A DNA stretch of 54,038 nt from Bacteroidetes bacterium GWC2_46_850 (GTDB taxonomy: Bacteria > Bacteroidota > Bacteroidia > Bacteroidales > Dysgonomonadaceae): positions 1 through 54,038 of the forward strand of contig MENQ01000022.1 of the NCBI GenBank assembly GCA_001768325.1. Reading direction: 5' to 3'. The translations under genes were made by a program, and so were the position numbers. The notes under the pieces are model-generated. The model made no database searches. It was not told the DNA's origin and saw nothing but the letters and a program-made list of their open reading frames with translations. Below, piece after piece: positions 24,055 through 34,537 of the stretch (position 1 is its first letter; each line of letters opens with the position of its first letter).

Positions 24055-25323
24055 ATGATTAAAATTCCAAGAATTAACCCTAAGATAAAAGATAAATACA
24101 AAGGAGAGATTTTATTTATTAGTTCTAGTTTTTTAACACCAACTGTTGCTTTTATCTCAAATATAATTGCCACTGCATATATTATACCCTCAGAGATGGG
24201 AGTATATCAATCTATAATTCTCATAGGAACCTATGTGAGTTTTCTCCATTTAGGTGTGTTTAATGGCTTAAATAGAAATATTGCATTTTATAAAGCACAA
24301 AAACGTAATGATATTGTACAAGAACAAGTAAATACAGCACATTCTGTAGCACAAATTATTTCATTATTGGGTCTACTTATTGGTACCTTCTACATAATTT
24401 ATATAGGATACTTAAGTAAGGGTCATGTGTATTTACTAGCTTCTTTACTTTTAATTTTTAACTTGGTAATATCTCCACATAAAACACAAATCGAAACTAC
24501 ATATAGAAGTGGCCAAGACTTCAAGGCGCTTGGCTTTATCATATACAAAGAAAATATATTGTACTTCCTAACATCTTTATTACCTATTTTTATGGGTTTT
24601 ATCGGGAAAATTATTTCAGATTCAACAAGGTTGATTTTCGGGTTTTGGCTAAGATGGAAAGAGCGGCCCATTAAGGCAACTGACAAAGGAACGATTAAAA
24701 GTAGTAAGGAATTAATTCAAACGGGCTTCCCTCTACTTCTTGGAGGATATTTATGGAGCATATTTGTTATAGCAGACCAAAGTTTAATTGCTCTGAAATT
24801 CAGTGTTGAAGATTTAGGTATATATACCTTATCACGTTTAATTATTATAGCACTAATGTTTATTCCTACAGCGTTAAATGCTATTTTATATCCTAAAGCT
24901 GCGAATCTTTATGGAAGAACGGGAGAAGCATTTGCTCTAAGATCCTTTTGGACTAAATCATTGTTGTTATTTATTCTTATTATGATTCCTTTGATAATAT
25001 TGGCATACTTTTTCCTTCCTATTATAGTAAATCGTTTCATGCCTGATTATATTTTAGGATTACCATCAGCGATGATAAATTTATTTACAGGATTAACATT
25101 TGTTTCAATGGGGCCTTCTGTTATTATGGCAACATTAAAGAAGAATAATCTATATATTTACACACTAATATTCGCACTATCGATATTTTGGGGAATTGGT
25201 TATTTATTTCCTGGTAGATTTTCAACTTTGGAATCGGTTGCGTGGTTTAAATTATTTTTATCATCCTTGCTTTCAATATTTATCTTGTCTTACACCTATT
25301 ATTTAACAAAAAAAAATGATTAA
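24055..25323 (+). CDS. wzx: Polysaccharide flippase (Wzx/MATE-like)
   Basis: The 422-residue integral membrane protein has about 12 hydrophobic segments and fits the Wzx/PST family that flips undecaprenyl-linked repeat units. AT-rich, with lower codon bias than the sugar genes, as usual for serotype-specific genes. Its last codons overlap the next start (ATGATTAA). Confidence 0.75.
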   Translation: MIKIPRINPKIKDKYKGEILFISSSFLTPTVAFISNIIATAYIIPSEMGVYQSIILIGTYVSFLHLGVFNGLNRNIAFYKAQKRNDIVQEQVNTAHSVAQIISLLGLLIGTFYIIYIGYLSKGHVYLLASLLLIFNLVISPHKTQIETTYRSGQDFKALGFIIYKENILYFLTSLLPIFMGFIGKIISDSTRLIFGFWLRWKERPIKATDKGTIKSSKELIQTGFPLLLGGYLWSIFVIADQSLIALKFSVEDLGIYTLSRLIIIALMFIPTALNAILYPKAANLYGRTGEAFALRSFWTKSLLLFILIMIPLIILAYFFLPIIVNRFMPDYILGLPSAMINLFTGLTFVSMGPSVIMATLKKNNLYIYTLIFALSIFWGIGYLFPGRFSTLESVAWFKLFLSSLLSIFILSYTYYLTKKND

Positions 25324-26737
25324 TCAGATTTTGATTTATACTCGGCCGTGGGAAGTTCGTTTTGGGATTATGCTTGCTACAGAATTTAGCAGGCAATATC
25401 CAGATAAACCTATTAAATTTGTGACTTTTTTCAGCTTATGTAAAAAAATGATTCAATCGGATGGACGTTTTGAGGTTATTTACATGCCTAAACTATTAAA
25501 TGAAGTAACAGGAAATGAAATCAATGAAAAAGATATAGCAGAATTAGATAATCTTTTATACTGTAAAAGTGGAGCAAATTTAAATATGATGCTTAATTCT
25601 GAAAGATTTCTCCCAAAGGATTCAATCTCTAAGGACATTTTCCGGAATAAACATTTGATTGTATTAGATAAGTTAGTAATAAAAGGAACATTATCCGTTT
25701 CTTCGATGTATGACCACTTTGTTTATTGGTTAGCAGGGGCGCTAGCTACAGCTAAAAATGGTTATCACTTCGCATTTTGTGCTAGTGGACTTCCTCCAAA
25801 TAGAACCACAATTTTTAAGACACCTTGGGAGACATGGACGGTTAGTCGTTCAATAGAAGAGACGAATCATATACTTGATGAGACAATTCAAAAATTGAAT
25901 TTACCTGTGGAACAAAGAGTCAGTTATATGAAGAAGGATGAAATGCCATCCTTTAGACGCAGATTCAATCAGAGATATAAAGAATTTAAATGTTCTGTTG
26001 AGGACTGGAATTCAAATAGTTATTTTGTAACAAAGAATCCATATTTAAGAATCTTAAGAAGATTTTTTATGCCATTACTTCTTTATAATTCAGATTACAA
26101 GCATTATACAGTAAGTGATTTAAATGATATCGATTTAAAAAATTACAAATATTTATTTGTACCACTTCATTACGAGCCTGAAGCAGTTATTAATATGTTC
26201 AGCCCTTGGTTAAGGGATCAGATTGAGATGTGTCGTTTAATATCTCAGGCTCTACCAACAAATGTGAAATTGATTGTAAAAGATCATCCACTAATGTCTG
26301 GAATTAGAAAAAAAGAGTACTACAAAAAAATACAAGAGATCCCTAATGTTTTATTGGTACCTTCAAGGATTCAAAGTAATAATTTATTGGGAATTTGTAT
26401 TGGTGTTATATGTCTTGCTGGTACTGCTGCAAATGAAGCTGCACTTTTAGGAAAGCCTTCCATTTGTTTGGGAAAACCTCCATTTAGAAAAAATGTGCAA
26501 TATGCTGATTTTGCAGAAGATTTTCAAATAAGCGATTTGTACTCGGTAATAAAAAAATGGGAGGATGAAGATGAATATAAACTTGATTTGCATAGTTGGA
26601 ATACATGGGTAAACTCCCAAATTGATATTCCTCTTGTACCCGTTATGAACGGCGTTGTCAAAGAAATCAATGTTGAGTATGATGATTTGAAAAAATTTAC
26701 ACAATTTATAAATGATTCTCTTTCAAAAAATGAATAA
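25316..26737 (+). CDS. Capsule polysaccharide glycosyltransferase-like protein
   Basis: The protein is 473 residues. The C-terminal half contains FVPLHYEPEAVINMFSPW, IVKDHPLMSG and an AGTAANEAALLGKP block, the pattern of KpsC/KpsS and polysialyltransferase-like capsule transferases (B-type nucleotide-sugar fold). It may transfer legionaminic acid, since such folds often handle CMP-nonulosonic acids; this is inference. No membrane segments are seen. Confidence 0.6.
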   Translation: MINQILIYTRPWEVRFGIMLATEFSRQYPDKPIKFVTFFSLCKKMIQSDGRFEVIYMPKLLNEVTGNEINEKDIAELDNLLYCKSGANLNMMLNSERFLPKDSISKDIFRNKHLIVLDKLVIKGTLSVSSMYDHFVYWLAGALATAKNGYHFAFCASGLPPNRTTIFKTPWETWTVSRSIEETNHILDETIQKLNLPVEQRVSYMKKDEMPSFRRRFNQRYKEFKCSVEDWNSNSYFVTKNPYLRILRRFFMPLLLYNSDYKHYTVSDLNDIDLKNYKYLFVPLHYEPEAVINMFSPWLRDQIEMCRLISQALPTNVKLIVKDHPLMSGIRKKEYYKKIQEIPNVLLVPSRIQSNNLLGICIGVICLAGTAANEAALLGKPSICLGKPPFRKNVQYADFAEDFQISDLYSVIKKWEDEDEYKLDLHSWNTWVNSQIDIPLVPVMNGVVKEINVEYDDLKKFTQFINDSLSKNE

Positions 26738-26763
26738 GAATTATAATTCTTCATGGAGGTAAT

Positions 26764-28008
26764 ATGGAAAGAATTAATGTGAAAAGTACATTTGTTTCTA
26801 AGGTCGCCTTATTGTTCCTAGGGATAAATCTAGTCGCTGGTTTTTTATGGGTATTCAATATACACACACTAAGACTATTATTGCTTGCTTTTTCTGGATT
26901 CTCTTTGTTCGTGGTTACGATCTTTCATGCAAAAAATAAACTAACTTTTCATGTAATTTTTTATTTATGTATATTGTTTTTTTTTAGTTTTTTAATTAAC
27001 TTTTCATTAACCGATTATCAGTTATTCTTAATAGACATCTCTGCAATCGGAATTATTTTGTCAGTTTTTTCACTAACAGGCTTAAGCAATAAATTAGTTA
27101 AAGATGGCATAATACTCATGATAATATTAACAATATTATATTTTGCATATACATTGCCATTCATGGATTTATCCATAATTAGAAGTGGAATATACAATAG
27201 AGCTGAAGCATTCAATTCATATGGATACGAGACATCTAGTAGTGGTATATCAAAAGGATATATAATTTATTCAACTCAACAATTAGCGGTATCTTGCTTG
27301 ATTACTTCTTTATTGTTACTTCCCGTAATTTATAAACAAGTAAATAAAAGCTTTACGATTGCATTTGTAATTATTGCTTTTATATTTATCATAACCTTCT
27401 CGGTGTTTTATCAAAAGAGACAACAATTTGTAGAATTGATTTTGTGTGTAATTCTTTCTTTCTTATTTTACAGAAAACTACTGCCGGGATTAATTCCAAA
27501 AAACAAATTATTCAATATTACTGTCTTAGTCTTATTTATTATTCTCATTTTTTCTTCAAACATTGTTAATAACATATTCATTCGTTTTTCTGAAACTTTC
27601 AGTAATTTAAAGGAGTTTGATCGTTTAGAAGAGTCTATCAAAGTCTTTTCCGATTTTAATACAGTAAATTGGATCTTTGGTAAAGGATTTGGGTATGCCG
27701 CACCGGATACTCCTGGTGGAATTATTTTGCATATTGGTTATTCAAATTTATTGATGAAGGGAGGACTGATTGTACTCTTATTTTATCTTTTCCAAACTTT
27801 TAGGAATATCCGCTATTGTAAGAAAAAGGCAAAACAATATCCTGAATTTAATATTGGAATTGCAATTTCTATTTTTTCTTTAATTCAATTGATTTATTCT
27901 CCTGGATATCACTGGTTTGTTCCCAGCTTAATTATGGGTTTAGCTATGTTCTCAAGATATCCCTTAAAAACTTTTATATATGATAAGTATAGTAACTCCA
28001 GTTCTTAA
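26764..28008 (+). CDS. wzy: O-antigen/capsule polymerase (Wzy-like)
   Basis: The 414-residue protein has about 10-11 hydrophobic segments and a larger polar loop (about 290-345) before the last ones. The topology and the very low sequence conservation are those of Wzy polymerases. It sits between the capsule transferase and a GT2 gene and ends 29 bases after the latter begins. Confidence 0.65.
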   Translation: MERINVKSTFVSKVALLFLGINLVAGFLWVFNIHTLRLLLLAFSGFSLFVVTIFHAKNKLTFHVIFYLCILFFFSFLINFSLTDYQLFLIDISAIGIILSVFSLTGLSNKLVKDGIILMIILTILYFAYTLPFMDLSIIRSGIYNRAEAFNSYGYETSSSGISKGYIIYSTQQLAVSCLITSLLLLPVIYKQVNKSFTIAFVIIAFIFIITFSVFYQKRQQFVELILCVILSFLFYRKLLPGLIPKNKLFNITVLVLFIILIFSSNIVNNIFIRFSETFSNLKEFDRLEESIKVFSDFNTVNWIFGKGFGYAAPDTPGGIILHIGYSNLLMKGGLIVLLFYLFQTFRNIRYCKKKAKQYPEFNIGIAISIFSLIQLIYSPGYHWFVPSLIMGLAMFSRYPLKTFIYDKYSNSSS

Positions 28009-28750
28009 TGGAGTAAAATTTATTGAAAAGAACATAGATTCTATTCAAAAACTTTCAATCCCCTTTGAACACATAATTGTAGATGGCGGGTCTTCAGATG
28101 GTACTTTAGAAATTATTCGAAAGTATTCTCATGTGAAAGTGTTACATCAGTTGGATAAAATGGGGATGTATAGTGCAATTCATCAAGGGTTTCTAGCTGC
28201 AAAATACGAATGTATTACGTGGATTAATTGTGATGACATGATAATGAAAGATAATTTTGAAAAAGCAGTTTTGATGTTTCAAAATAAGAACATAGATTTT
28301 CTTTATGGAGGAGTTCTTTATCATAATATAAACAATAAAAATCTAATTTATCGCCCTACTATTCACTATACAAAATGTCTTTTGAATAGTGGTATTATGG
28401 CAGTAGCACAGTCCAGTACACTTTACAAAAAAAAATTATATTTTAAATGTCAGGGATTAAATTACCAAAAGTTTAAATTATTAGGAGATTTGGATTTGTT
28501 TCAAAGATTTGCTCGACAAGAGAATGTTAAGTTTTTGTCTTTCAATAAGCCAATTTCAATTTTTTATCTATATGATGGCTCGTTATTAGCATCAAATACA
28601 GACAGGTATAATATTGAAAAAAAATTTATTGGGAAAAAACCAAATTTTTTGAAACTTGTATTATATAAACTAATGCTGACCCCATATTATTTGAACAAAA
28701 TATTGATTAATAAATATCTTTTCAAGTTCAAATCAAAGGATTTTGAATAA
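27980..28750 (+). CDS. Family 2 glycosyltransferase
   Basis: The 256-residue protein has the GT-A start ISIVTPVLNGVKFIEKNIDSI, HIIVDGGSSDGT and the metal-binding region TWINCDD. It lacks a C-terminal membrane anchor. It most likely adds one sugar of the repeat unit; donor and acceptor are unknown. It overlaps the polymerase gene by 29 bases. Confidence 0.8.
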   Translation: MISIVTPVLNGVKFIEKNIDSIQKLSIPFEHIIVDGGSSDGTLEIIRKYSHVKVLHQLDKMGMYSAIHQGFLAAKYECITWINCDDMIMKDNFEKAVLMFQNKNIDFLYGGVLYHNINNKNLIYRPTIHYTKCLLNSGIMAVAQSSTLYKKKLYFKCQGLNYQKFKLLGDLDLFQRFARQENVKFLSFNKPISIFYLYDGSLLASNTDRYNIEKKFIGKKPNFLKLVLYKLMLTPYYLNKILINKYLFKFKSKDFE

Positions 28751-28792
28751 AACTTAAATTGATATTCCTTAGATTGGTTAAAAAATCATTGC

Positions 28793-30096
28793 TGTCCCAT
28801 TAAAATCTAAAATAGTTCTTTTAAATATTTGAAATTTAGTTAGTTGAAGACGATTTCCGATTAAACGGATTTGAATTCTCATCTTTGCGATCCTAATCAG
28901 GATTTCAAATGCATAAAGACAAATTCGTATTCGCTCAGCTGGTCGCTTTCTTAGATAGGAATAAATTCAATTACATCGTTCGAAAGTATGATGGCGACAA
29001 ATATGTGAAGCATCTCACTTGTTGGAATCAGCTCCTCGCATTGATGTTTGGGCAATTGTCTAATCGAGAAAGTCTGAGAGATTTGATTATCGCTCTTGAG
29101 GCTCATAATTCCAAATGCTATCATTTAGGAATGGGCAGAAGTGTTTCAAGATCATCCCTGGCTAGAGCCAATCAAGACAGGGACTATCTCATCTTTGAAG
29201 AATATGCCTATCACCTTGTAAACGAGGCAAGGAAGAAGCGTGTTATAGACATCTTCAAACTCGATGGAAGCGTATTCGCTTTTGATTCAACAACCATTGA
29301 TTTGTGTCTGGCTGTTTTCTGGTGGGCAAAGTTCCGCAGGACTAAAGGTGGTATCAAAGTACACACCCTGTATGATCTGGAAACACAGATACCTGCATTC
29401 TTTCACATCACCGATGCCGCAGTACACGATTCAAAAGCGATGAAGGAAATTCCTTATGAGCCCGGATCTTATTACATATTTGACCGTGCCTACAACAACT
29501 TTAAGATGTTGTACAGGATTCACCAGATTGGAGCTTACTTCGTTGTTCGTGCAAAGAAGAACCTGCAGTACAAGACCATCAAATGGAAGCGAAGGTTGCC
29601 AAAGAACGTGCTTTCGGATGGAACAATTGAGTTAACGGGTTTTTATCCAAAGCAATACTACCCTGAGCCTCTTCGCCTGGTAAGATATTGGGATGAAGAG
29701 CAGAAACGTGAATTTGTATTCCTGACAAATGCAATGCACATCTCTTCACATCTAGTTGCCGAACTTTACAAAAATAGATGGCAAATAGAACTTTTCTTCA
29801 AATGGCTGAAGCAGCATCTTAAAATCAAGAAGTTCTGGGGTACAACTGAGAACGCAGTCCGAATTCAAATCTATGCTGCAATATGCGCCTACTGCCTTGT
29901 GGCAATCGTTCAACACGATATGAAACTTGACAGGAGCACGTACGAGATTCTTCAGATATTAAGCATCTCATTGACTGATAAAACTCATCTTAGAGACCTT
30001 TTTGACAAAACTAAATTTCAAAATGACAAAGAACGATTTGGACCTAATGGACCAGGTTTATTTGATTATTAATAACGTCCTAATTTTAATGGGACA
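28793..30096 (+). mobile_element. IS4-family insertion sequence, about 1.3 kb
   Basis: Terminal inverted repeats TGTCCCATTAAAAT at 28793-28806 and its exact complement at 30083-30096 enclose one transposase gene. The outer flanks (ATCATTGC on the left, CTAGTGTT on the right) do not match, so no target-site duplication is visible. The element separates the AT-rich glycosyltransferase part from the GC-richer gmd-fkp pair. Confidence 0.85.
28909..30072 (+). CDS. IS4-family transposase
   Basis: The 387-residue protein has a typical N-terminal DUF4372-like region, then DDE residues: first Asp in FDSTTID (about residue 125), second in YIFDRAYNN (about 188), and Glu in YKNRWQIELFFKWLK, the Y-R-E-K signature of IS4. 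It appears intact. Confidence 0.9.
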   Translation: MHKDKFVFAQLVAFLDRNKFNYIVRKYDGDKYVKHLTCWNQLLALMFGQLSNRESLRDLIIALEAHNSKCYHLGMGRSVSRSSLARANQDRDYLIFEEYAYHLVNEARKKRVIDIFKLDGSVFAFDSTTIDLCLAVFWWAKFRRTKGGIKVHTLYDLETQIPAFFHITDAAVHDSKAMKEIPYEPGSYYIFDRAYNNFKMLYRIHQIGAYFVVRAKKNLQYKTIKWKRRLPKNVLSDGTIELTGFYPKQYYPEPLRLVRYWDEEQKREFVFLTNAMHISSHLVAELYKNRWQIELFFKWLKQHLKIKKFWGTTENAVRIQIYAAICAYCLVAIVQHDMKLDRSTYEILQILSISLTDKTHLRDLFDKTKFQNDKERFGPNGPGLFDY

Positions 30097-30122
30097 CTAG
30101 TGTTAAAAAATATAATATAATT

Positions 30123-31208
30123 ATGATTGCATTGATATCAGGCATCACCGGACAAGATGGATCGTATCTGGCAGAATTCCTGCTGGAAAAAGGATATGAA
30201 GTACATGGACTGCTGCGGCGGTCTTCGTCATTTAATACGGGCCGCATCGAACATCTCTACCTGGATGAGTGGGTGCGCGACATGCACCAGAGGCGGCTGA
30301 TCAATCTGCATTATGCGGACATGACCGACTCAAGCTCGCTGATCAGGGTGATACAGACGGTACAGCCCGATGAGATATACAACCTGGCGGCACAGAGCCA
30401 CGTGAAGGTGAGCTTCGACGTGCCGGAGTACACGGCCGAAACGGATGCGGTGGGGACACTGCGCCTGCTGGAGGCGGTGCGGATTCTGGGCCTGGAGAAA
30501 AGTACCCGTATCTATCAAGCTTCCACGTCAGAACTGTTCGGTCTGGTGCAGGAGGTGCCGCAGAAGGAGACGACTCCTTTTTACCCGCGCAGTCCATACG
30601 GTGTGGCCAAATTATACGGTTTCTGGATTACAAAGAACTACCGTGAGTCGTACGGCATGTATGCTGTGAATGGGATCCTGTTCAATCATGAGAGTGAGCG
30701 ACGGGGGGAGACTTTCGTTACGAGAAAGATCTCCATCGCGGCTGCAAGGATTGCACAGGGGATGCAGGACAAGCTTTACCTGGGGAACCTGGATGCAATG
30801 CGTGACTGGGGTTATGCGAAAGATTACGTGGAGTGCATGTGGATGATTCTGCAGCACCCGGAACCGGAGGACTTTGTGATTGCCACGGGTGAGATGCATT
30901 CCGTACGTGAGTTTTGTACACTGGCTTTCGCCGAAGCGGGCATCACCCTGCGATGGGAAGGTGAAGGAGTGGACGAGAAAGGGATTGATGTAGCTTCCGG
31001 CAAGGTACTTGTAGAGGTGGACAAGAAGTACTTCCGCCCGGCCGAGGTGGAGCAACTACTGGGTGATCCTACCAAAGCAAGAACGTTGTTGGGATGGAAC
31101 CCGACCAAGACTTCGTTTCCGGAACTGGTACAGAAGATGGTGGCACACGACATGCGTTTCGTGCGTAAGCTGAAACTGAAAGCTGAGATTGACGAGGATT
31201 TACAATAA
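30123..31208 (+). CDS. gmd: GDP-mannose 4,6-dehydratase
   Basis: The 361-residue protein has [19 protein letters not shown] at the start (NADP site GITGQDG 7-13), the YGVAK catalytic motif, and [16 protein letters not shown]. It converts GDP-D-mannose to GDP-4-keto-6-deoxymannose, the precursor of GDP-L-fucose or GDP-rhamnose. The expected next enzyme (Fcl/WcaG or Rmd) is not in this window. It lies just after the IS4 element and 17 bases before fkp. Confidence 0.9.
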   Translation: MIALISGITGQDGSYLAEFLLEKGYEVHGLLRRSSSFNTGRIEHLYLDEWVRDMHQRRLINLHYADMTDSSSLIRVIQTVQPDEIYNLAAQSHVKVSFDVPEYTAETDAVGTLRLLEAVRILGLEKSTRIYQASTSELFGLVQEVPQKETTPFYPRSPYGVAKLYGFWITKNYRESYGMYAVNGILFNHESERRGETFVTRKISIAAARIAQGMQDKLYLGNLDAMRDWGYAKDYVECMWMILQHPEPEDFVIATGEMHSVREFCTLAFAEAGITLRWEGEGVDEKGIDVASGKVLVEVDKKYFRPAEVEQLLGDPTKARTLLGWNPTKTSFPELVQKMVAHDMRFVRKLKLKAEIDEDLQ

Positions 31209-31225
31209 ATTTAGTTGAACCAGTG

Positions 31226-34081
31226 ATGCGACGACTGCTTTCTCTTCCCCCCAATGCCGTAAAGGATTATACCCAACTTCATCACCGTAGTGGGAAGGAG
31301 TGGTTTTGTACCTCGGACCCTCGGGACAAACGGTTGGGATCGGGTAGTGGTACTACCTGGTTGTTGGAAGAGTGTTACCGGGAGGAAAATCCGGGTGTGG
31401 ATTTTAAAGATTGGCTGTCGGCTGAGAAGCGTATCCTGATACATGCCGGCGGTCAGAGTCGTCGCCTCCCTGCCTATGCGGTGACGGGGAAGATAAGTCT
31501 CCCTTTGCCTGTATTTCGTTGGGTAAGGGGGCAACGGTTGTCGCAGGACTTGCTGCGTCTGCAACTTCCGCTTTACGAGAATATCATGCAACAGTCGCCC
31601 GCTTCACTCCGTACGCTGGTGGTGAGCGGTGATGTATACATCCATGCGGAGAAGCCCTTGCAGGAGATCCCCGAAGCGGATGTGGTCTGTTATGGGTTGT
31701 GGGTGGATGCTTCACTGGCAACACGCCATGGAGTGTTCGCTGCACGAAGGGAGACCCCTGAAGAACTGGATTGCATGCTTCAGAAACCTTCCTTGCGTGA
31801 CTTGGAGGATCTTTCGCATTCCCATTTCTTCCTGATGGATATCGGCCTCTGGTTGCTGAGCGACCGGGCGGTACAGCTATTGCGGGAACGCTCCTACGGG
31901 AATGGTGAGAATATGCAGTTCTATGACCTGTACAGTGAATTTGGACTGGCATTGGGAAATCGCCCTGCCATCACAGATGAAGCAATCAACAACCTTTCTG
32001 TAAAGATTCTGCCACTGAACGGAGGTGAGTTTTACCATTACGGCACCAGTCGTGAGATGATTTCATCTACCTTGGCGTTGCAGAACAAGGTGTATGACCA
32101 GCGACTGATCATGCATCGCAAGATTAAGCCCAACCCTGCCATCTTCACCCAGAACGCGGTGGTGGAAGTCTCCTTCACGGAGAGCAACCGCAACATATGG
32201 ATTGAGAATGCTTGCGTGGGTAAGGAGTGGCGACTATCGGCCGATCATGTGATTACAGGGGTGCCGGTGAACGACTGGCAGCTGAACCTGCCGGAGGGGA
32301 TCTGCATAGACATGGTGCCGGTGGACGAAAAAGGATATGTGGTACGTCCCTATGGAATCAATGATGCGTTCAAAGGAAGTGTCGGCAGCAGGGAGACGAT
32401 TTGGATGGGTCGCCCGATTGGTCAGTGGCTGGTAGTAAGAGAACTGACTTCCGACCTGCTGGGGGGTGACGGTGTTGGGCTCCAGCAATGTCCGCTTTTT
32501 CCCTGCCTGGAATCAAAAGAAGATATGGAGCAAGTGCTTCAATGGATGATAGGATCAGAACCCTTATCCGCTGAAGGGAAAGATATTTGGCTTCGCTCCA
32601 CACGCTTTTCAGCCGATGCGTTGATGGATCGGGCATCACTGTCCCGATTATATGCCCAACGGTCGGAAACCCGACGGTTGAACTATCCGATGTTGGAACA
32701 GAACTACGGAAAGAGTGTGTTTTATCAGCTCGATCTCTCTGATGTGGCGGAAGATTATGCGCGTTTGCAGTTGCCTGTGCCGAAGGCGCTTCCTGAAGAG
32801 GCGGACAGCATGCAAAAGATACACAACAGGATGCTTCGTTCCCGCCTTTTCTCGTCGCAGGGCGACAGCCTGAATGCGGAGAAGGAGGAATCGGAAGCTT
32901 TTTCGCTGCTGCGAAACGGGTTGATCAACGCTGTGACGGGAGAGAAACGTGTGCCAAAGTTGGCAGCGCTTCCCGATCAGATTGTCTGGGGCAGGAGTCC
33001 GGTGAGAATTGATCTTGCCGGAGGGTGGACTGATACGCCTCCTTTTTCGCTATACGCGGGTGGAACTGTGGTAAACATGGCCATCGAATTGAACGGGCAG
33101 CCGCCACTGCAGGTTTATGTGAAGCCTTGTGCCGACCATCATATCGTCTTGCGCTCCATTGACATGGGTGCCACGGAAGTGGTGAAGACTTTTGAGGAGT
33201 TGCGTGACTACCGCAGGCTGGGATCGCCTTTCTCTATTCCCCGGGCAGCGTTGGCGCTTTGTGGCTTTCTGCCTGAGTTCGCGGGTGAGCGGTATGATTC
33301 GCTGGAGCAACAATTGAAAGCTTTTGGTGCCGGGATAGAGGTTACACTGCTTTCAGCCATCCCTGCCGGGTCGGGTTTAGGTACCAGTTCAATTCTGTCA
33401 GCAACGGTGTTGGGTGCACTGAACGACTTCTGCGGTCTGCAGTGGAACAAACATGAGATTGCGACGAACACCCTGGTGCTGGAACAGTTGCTCACCAGTG
33501 GTGGAGGCTGGCAGGATCAATATGGCGGCATCTTGCATGGCGTGAAGCTGCTCGAGTCGGAACAGGGCTTCTTGCAGAAACCTCAGGTGAGTTGGCTGCC
33601 GGAATCCATCTTCAGGGATTCATTGCAGGCTCCCTCTCATCTGTTGTACTATACGGGCATCACCCGTGTGGCAAAGAATATCCTGGCTGAAATTGTGCGG
33701 TCCATGTTCCTGAACGAGGGTCAGCATCTCGCCATCCTGCATGAGATGAAAGCACATGCCGTTGATATGGCGGAGTGCATTCAGCGGGGTGATTTTGACC
33801 GGTACGGAAAACTGGTGCTGAAGAGCTGGCAGCAGAACAATGCGCTGGACAGAGGGACCAATCCGCCGGGAGTGGCACAGATCATTGATCTGATCAAAGA
33901 TTATACCCTTGGGTACAAGCTTCCCGGTGCCGGTGGTGGGGGCTATCTCTACATGGTTGCCAAAGATCCGGACGCTGCACTGCGGATCCGGAAGATCTTA
34001 GAGGAGAACCGTCCAAACGACAAAGCCCGTTTCGTGGAGATGCAACTTTCCAACAAAGGGTTCCAGGTTTCGAGGTCGTAA
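31226..34081 (+). CDS. fkp: Bifunctional L-fucokinase / fucose-1-phosphate guanylyltransferase
   Basis: The protein is about 951 residues, matching Bacteroides fragilis Fkp. The N-terminal half carries the pyrophosphorylase loop (IHAGGQSRRLPAYAVTGK). The C-terminal third is a GHMP kinase with PVRIDLAGGWTDTPP and the ATP loop PAGSGLGTSS. It salvages free L-fucose to GDP-fucose in the cytoplasm for surface glycans. ATG 31226 is chosen over the GTG at 31223. Confidence 0.95.
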   Translation: MRRLLSLPPNAVKDYTQLHHRSGKEWFCTSDPRDKRLGSGSGTTWLLEECYREENPGVDFKDWLSAEKRILIHAGGQSRRLPAYAVTGKISLPLPVFRWVRGQRLSQDLLRLQLPLYENIMQQSPASLRTLVVSGDVYIHAEKPLQEIPEADVVCYGLWVDASLATRHGVFAARRETPEELDCMLQKPSLRDLEDLSHSHFFLMDIGLWLLSDRAVQLLRERSYGNGENMQFYDLYSEFGLALGNRPAITDEAINNLSVKILPLNGGEFYHYGTSREMISSTLALQNKVYDQRLIMHRKIKPNPAIFTQNAVVEVSFTESNRNIWIENACVGKEWRLSADHVITGVPVNDWQLNLPEGICIDMVPVDEKGYVVRPYGINDAFKGSVGSRETIWMGRPIGQWLVVRELTSDLLGGDGVGLQQCPLFPCLESKEDMEQVLQWMIGSEPLSAEGKDIWLRSTRFSADALMDRASLSRLYAQRSETRRLNYPMLEQNYGKSVFYQLDLSDVAEDYARLQLPVPKALPEEADSMQKIHNRMLRSRLFSSQGDSLNAEKEESEAFSLLRNGLINAVTGEKRVPKLAALPDQIVWGRSPVRIDLAGGWTDTPPFSLYAGGTVVNMAIELNGQPPLQVYVKPCADHHIVLRSIDMGATEVVKTFEELRDYRRLGSPFSIPRAALALCGFLPEFAGERYDSLEQQLKAFGAGIEVTLLSAIPAGSGLGTSSILSATVLGALNDFCGLQWNKHEIATNTLVLEQLLTSGGGWQDQYGGILHGVKLLESEQGFLQKPQVSWLPESIFRDSLQAPSHLLYYTGITRVAKNILAEIVRSMFLNEGQHLAILHEMKAHAVDMAECIQRGDFDRYGKLVLKSWQQNNALDRGTNPPGVAQIIDLIKDYTLGYKLPGAGGGGYLYMVAKDPDAALRIRKILEENRPNDKARFVEMQLSNKGFQVSRS

Positions 34082-34135
34082 TTTTAATAGCAAAAATTAA
34101 CTATGTATTGATTACCTCATCTGATAGACATTATT

Positions 34136-34270
34136 ATGAATTATAAATTATTACAGATAAACTCTGTTGTTAACTTTGGTTCTACAGGTCGGATTGCTGA
34201 AGAAATAAGTCAATCAGTATTGGCTGCCGACTGTAAAAGTTATATATTGATAACGGCTCGCGTTCCTTAA
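34136..34270 (+). pseudogene. N-terminal scrap of a family 4 glycosyltransferase
   Basis: ATG at 34136 opens 44 codons reading LLQINSVVNFGSTGRIAEEI, a typical GT4 start (NTP-sugar transferase N-domain glycine loop), then stops after RVP. No continuation is found before or after the nearby IS1182-like element. The gene was probably lost in a deletion linked to IS activity. Confidence 0.7.
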
Positions 34271-34531
34271 ACACTGCCAATTCAACCTCTGCCTCATAGA
34301 AGGCTGAATTATTTCTTTTTATCTTGTTCATATCACAAATATTGGCATTTAAATTTTGCTTTATTCGTGGCACAAATTTCGGGGGGAATTATATACAGAC
34401 TATTAATGATATGATTGGAAAGTATATTGTAGAGCAGGAATTCTCATTTTGCTTCAGAGATGTTTATAACAATATATAAGTATTTAATGTAGAATACCCC
34501 TCTATCGAATTGATAATTGTTGTTGTTCAGT
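34271..34531. other. AT-rich gap before the IS1182-like element
   Basis: No reliable gene. A short minus-strand frame (34182-34373) has a few protein-like residues (NSAFYEAEVELAVFKERE), but no family is recognised and it overlaps the glycosyltransferase scrap. The stretch is likely decayed capsule-locus DNA. Confidence 0.3.
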
Positions 34532-34537
34532 TAATTA

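Noticed and set aside
28777-30111. Target duplication of the IS4 element (GTTAAAAAAT on both sides)
   Set aside because: The two copies of GTTAAAAAAT lie at different distances from the IS ends (6 and 5 bases off the repeat), so they do not form a true flanking duplication; probably chance in AT-rich DNA.
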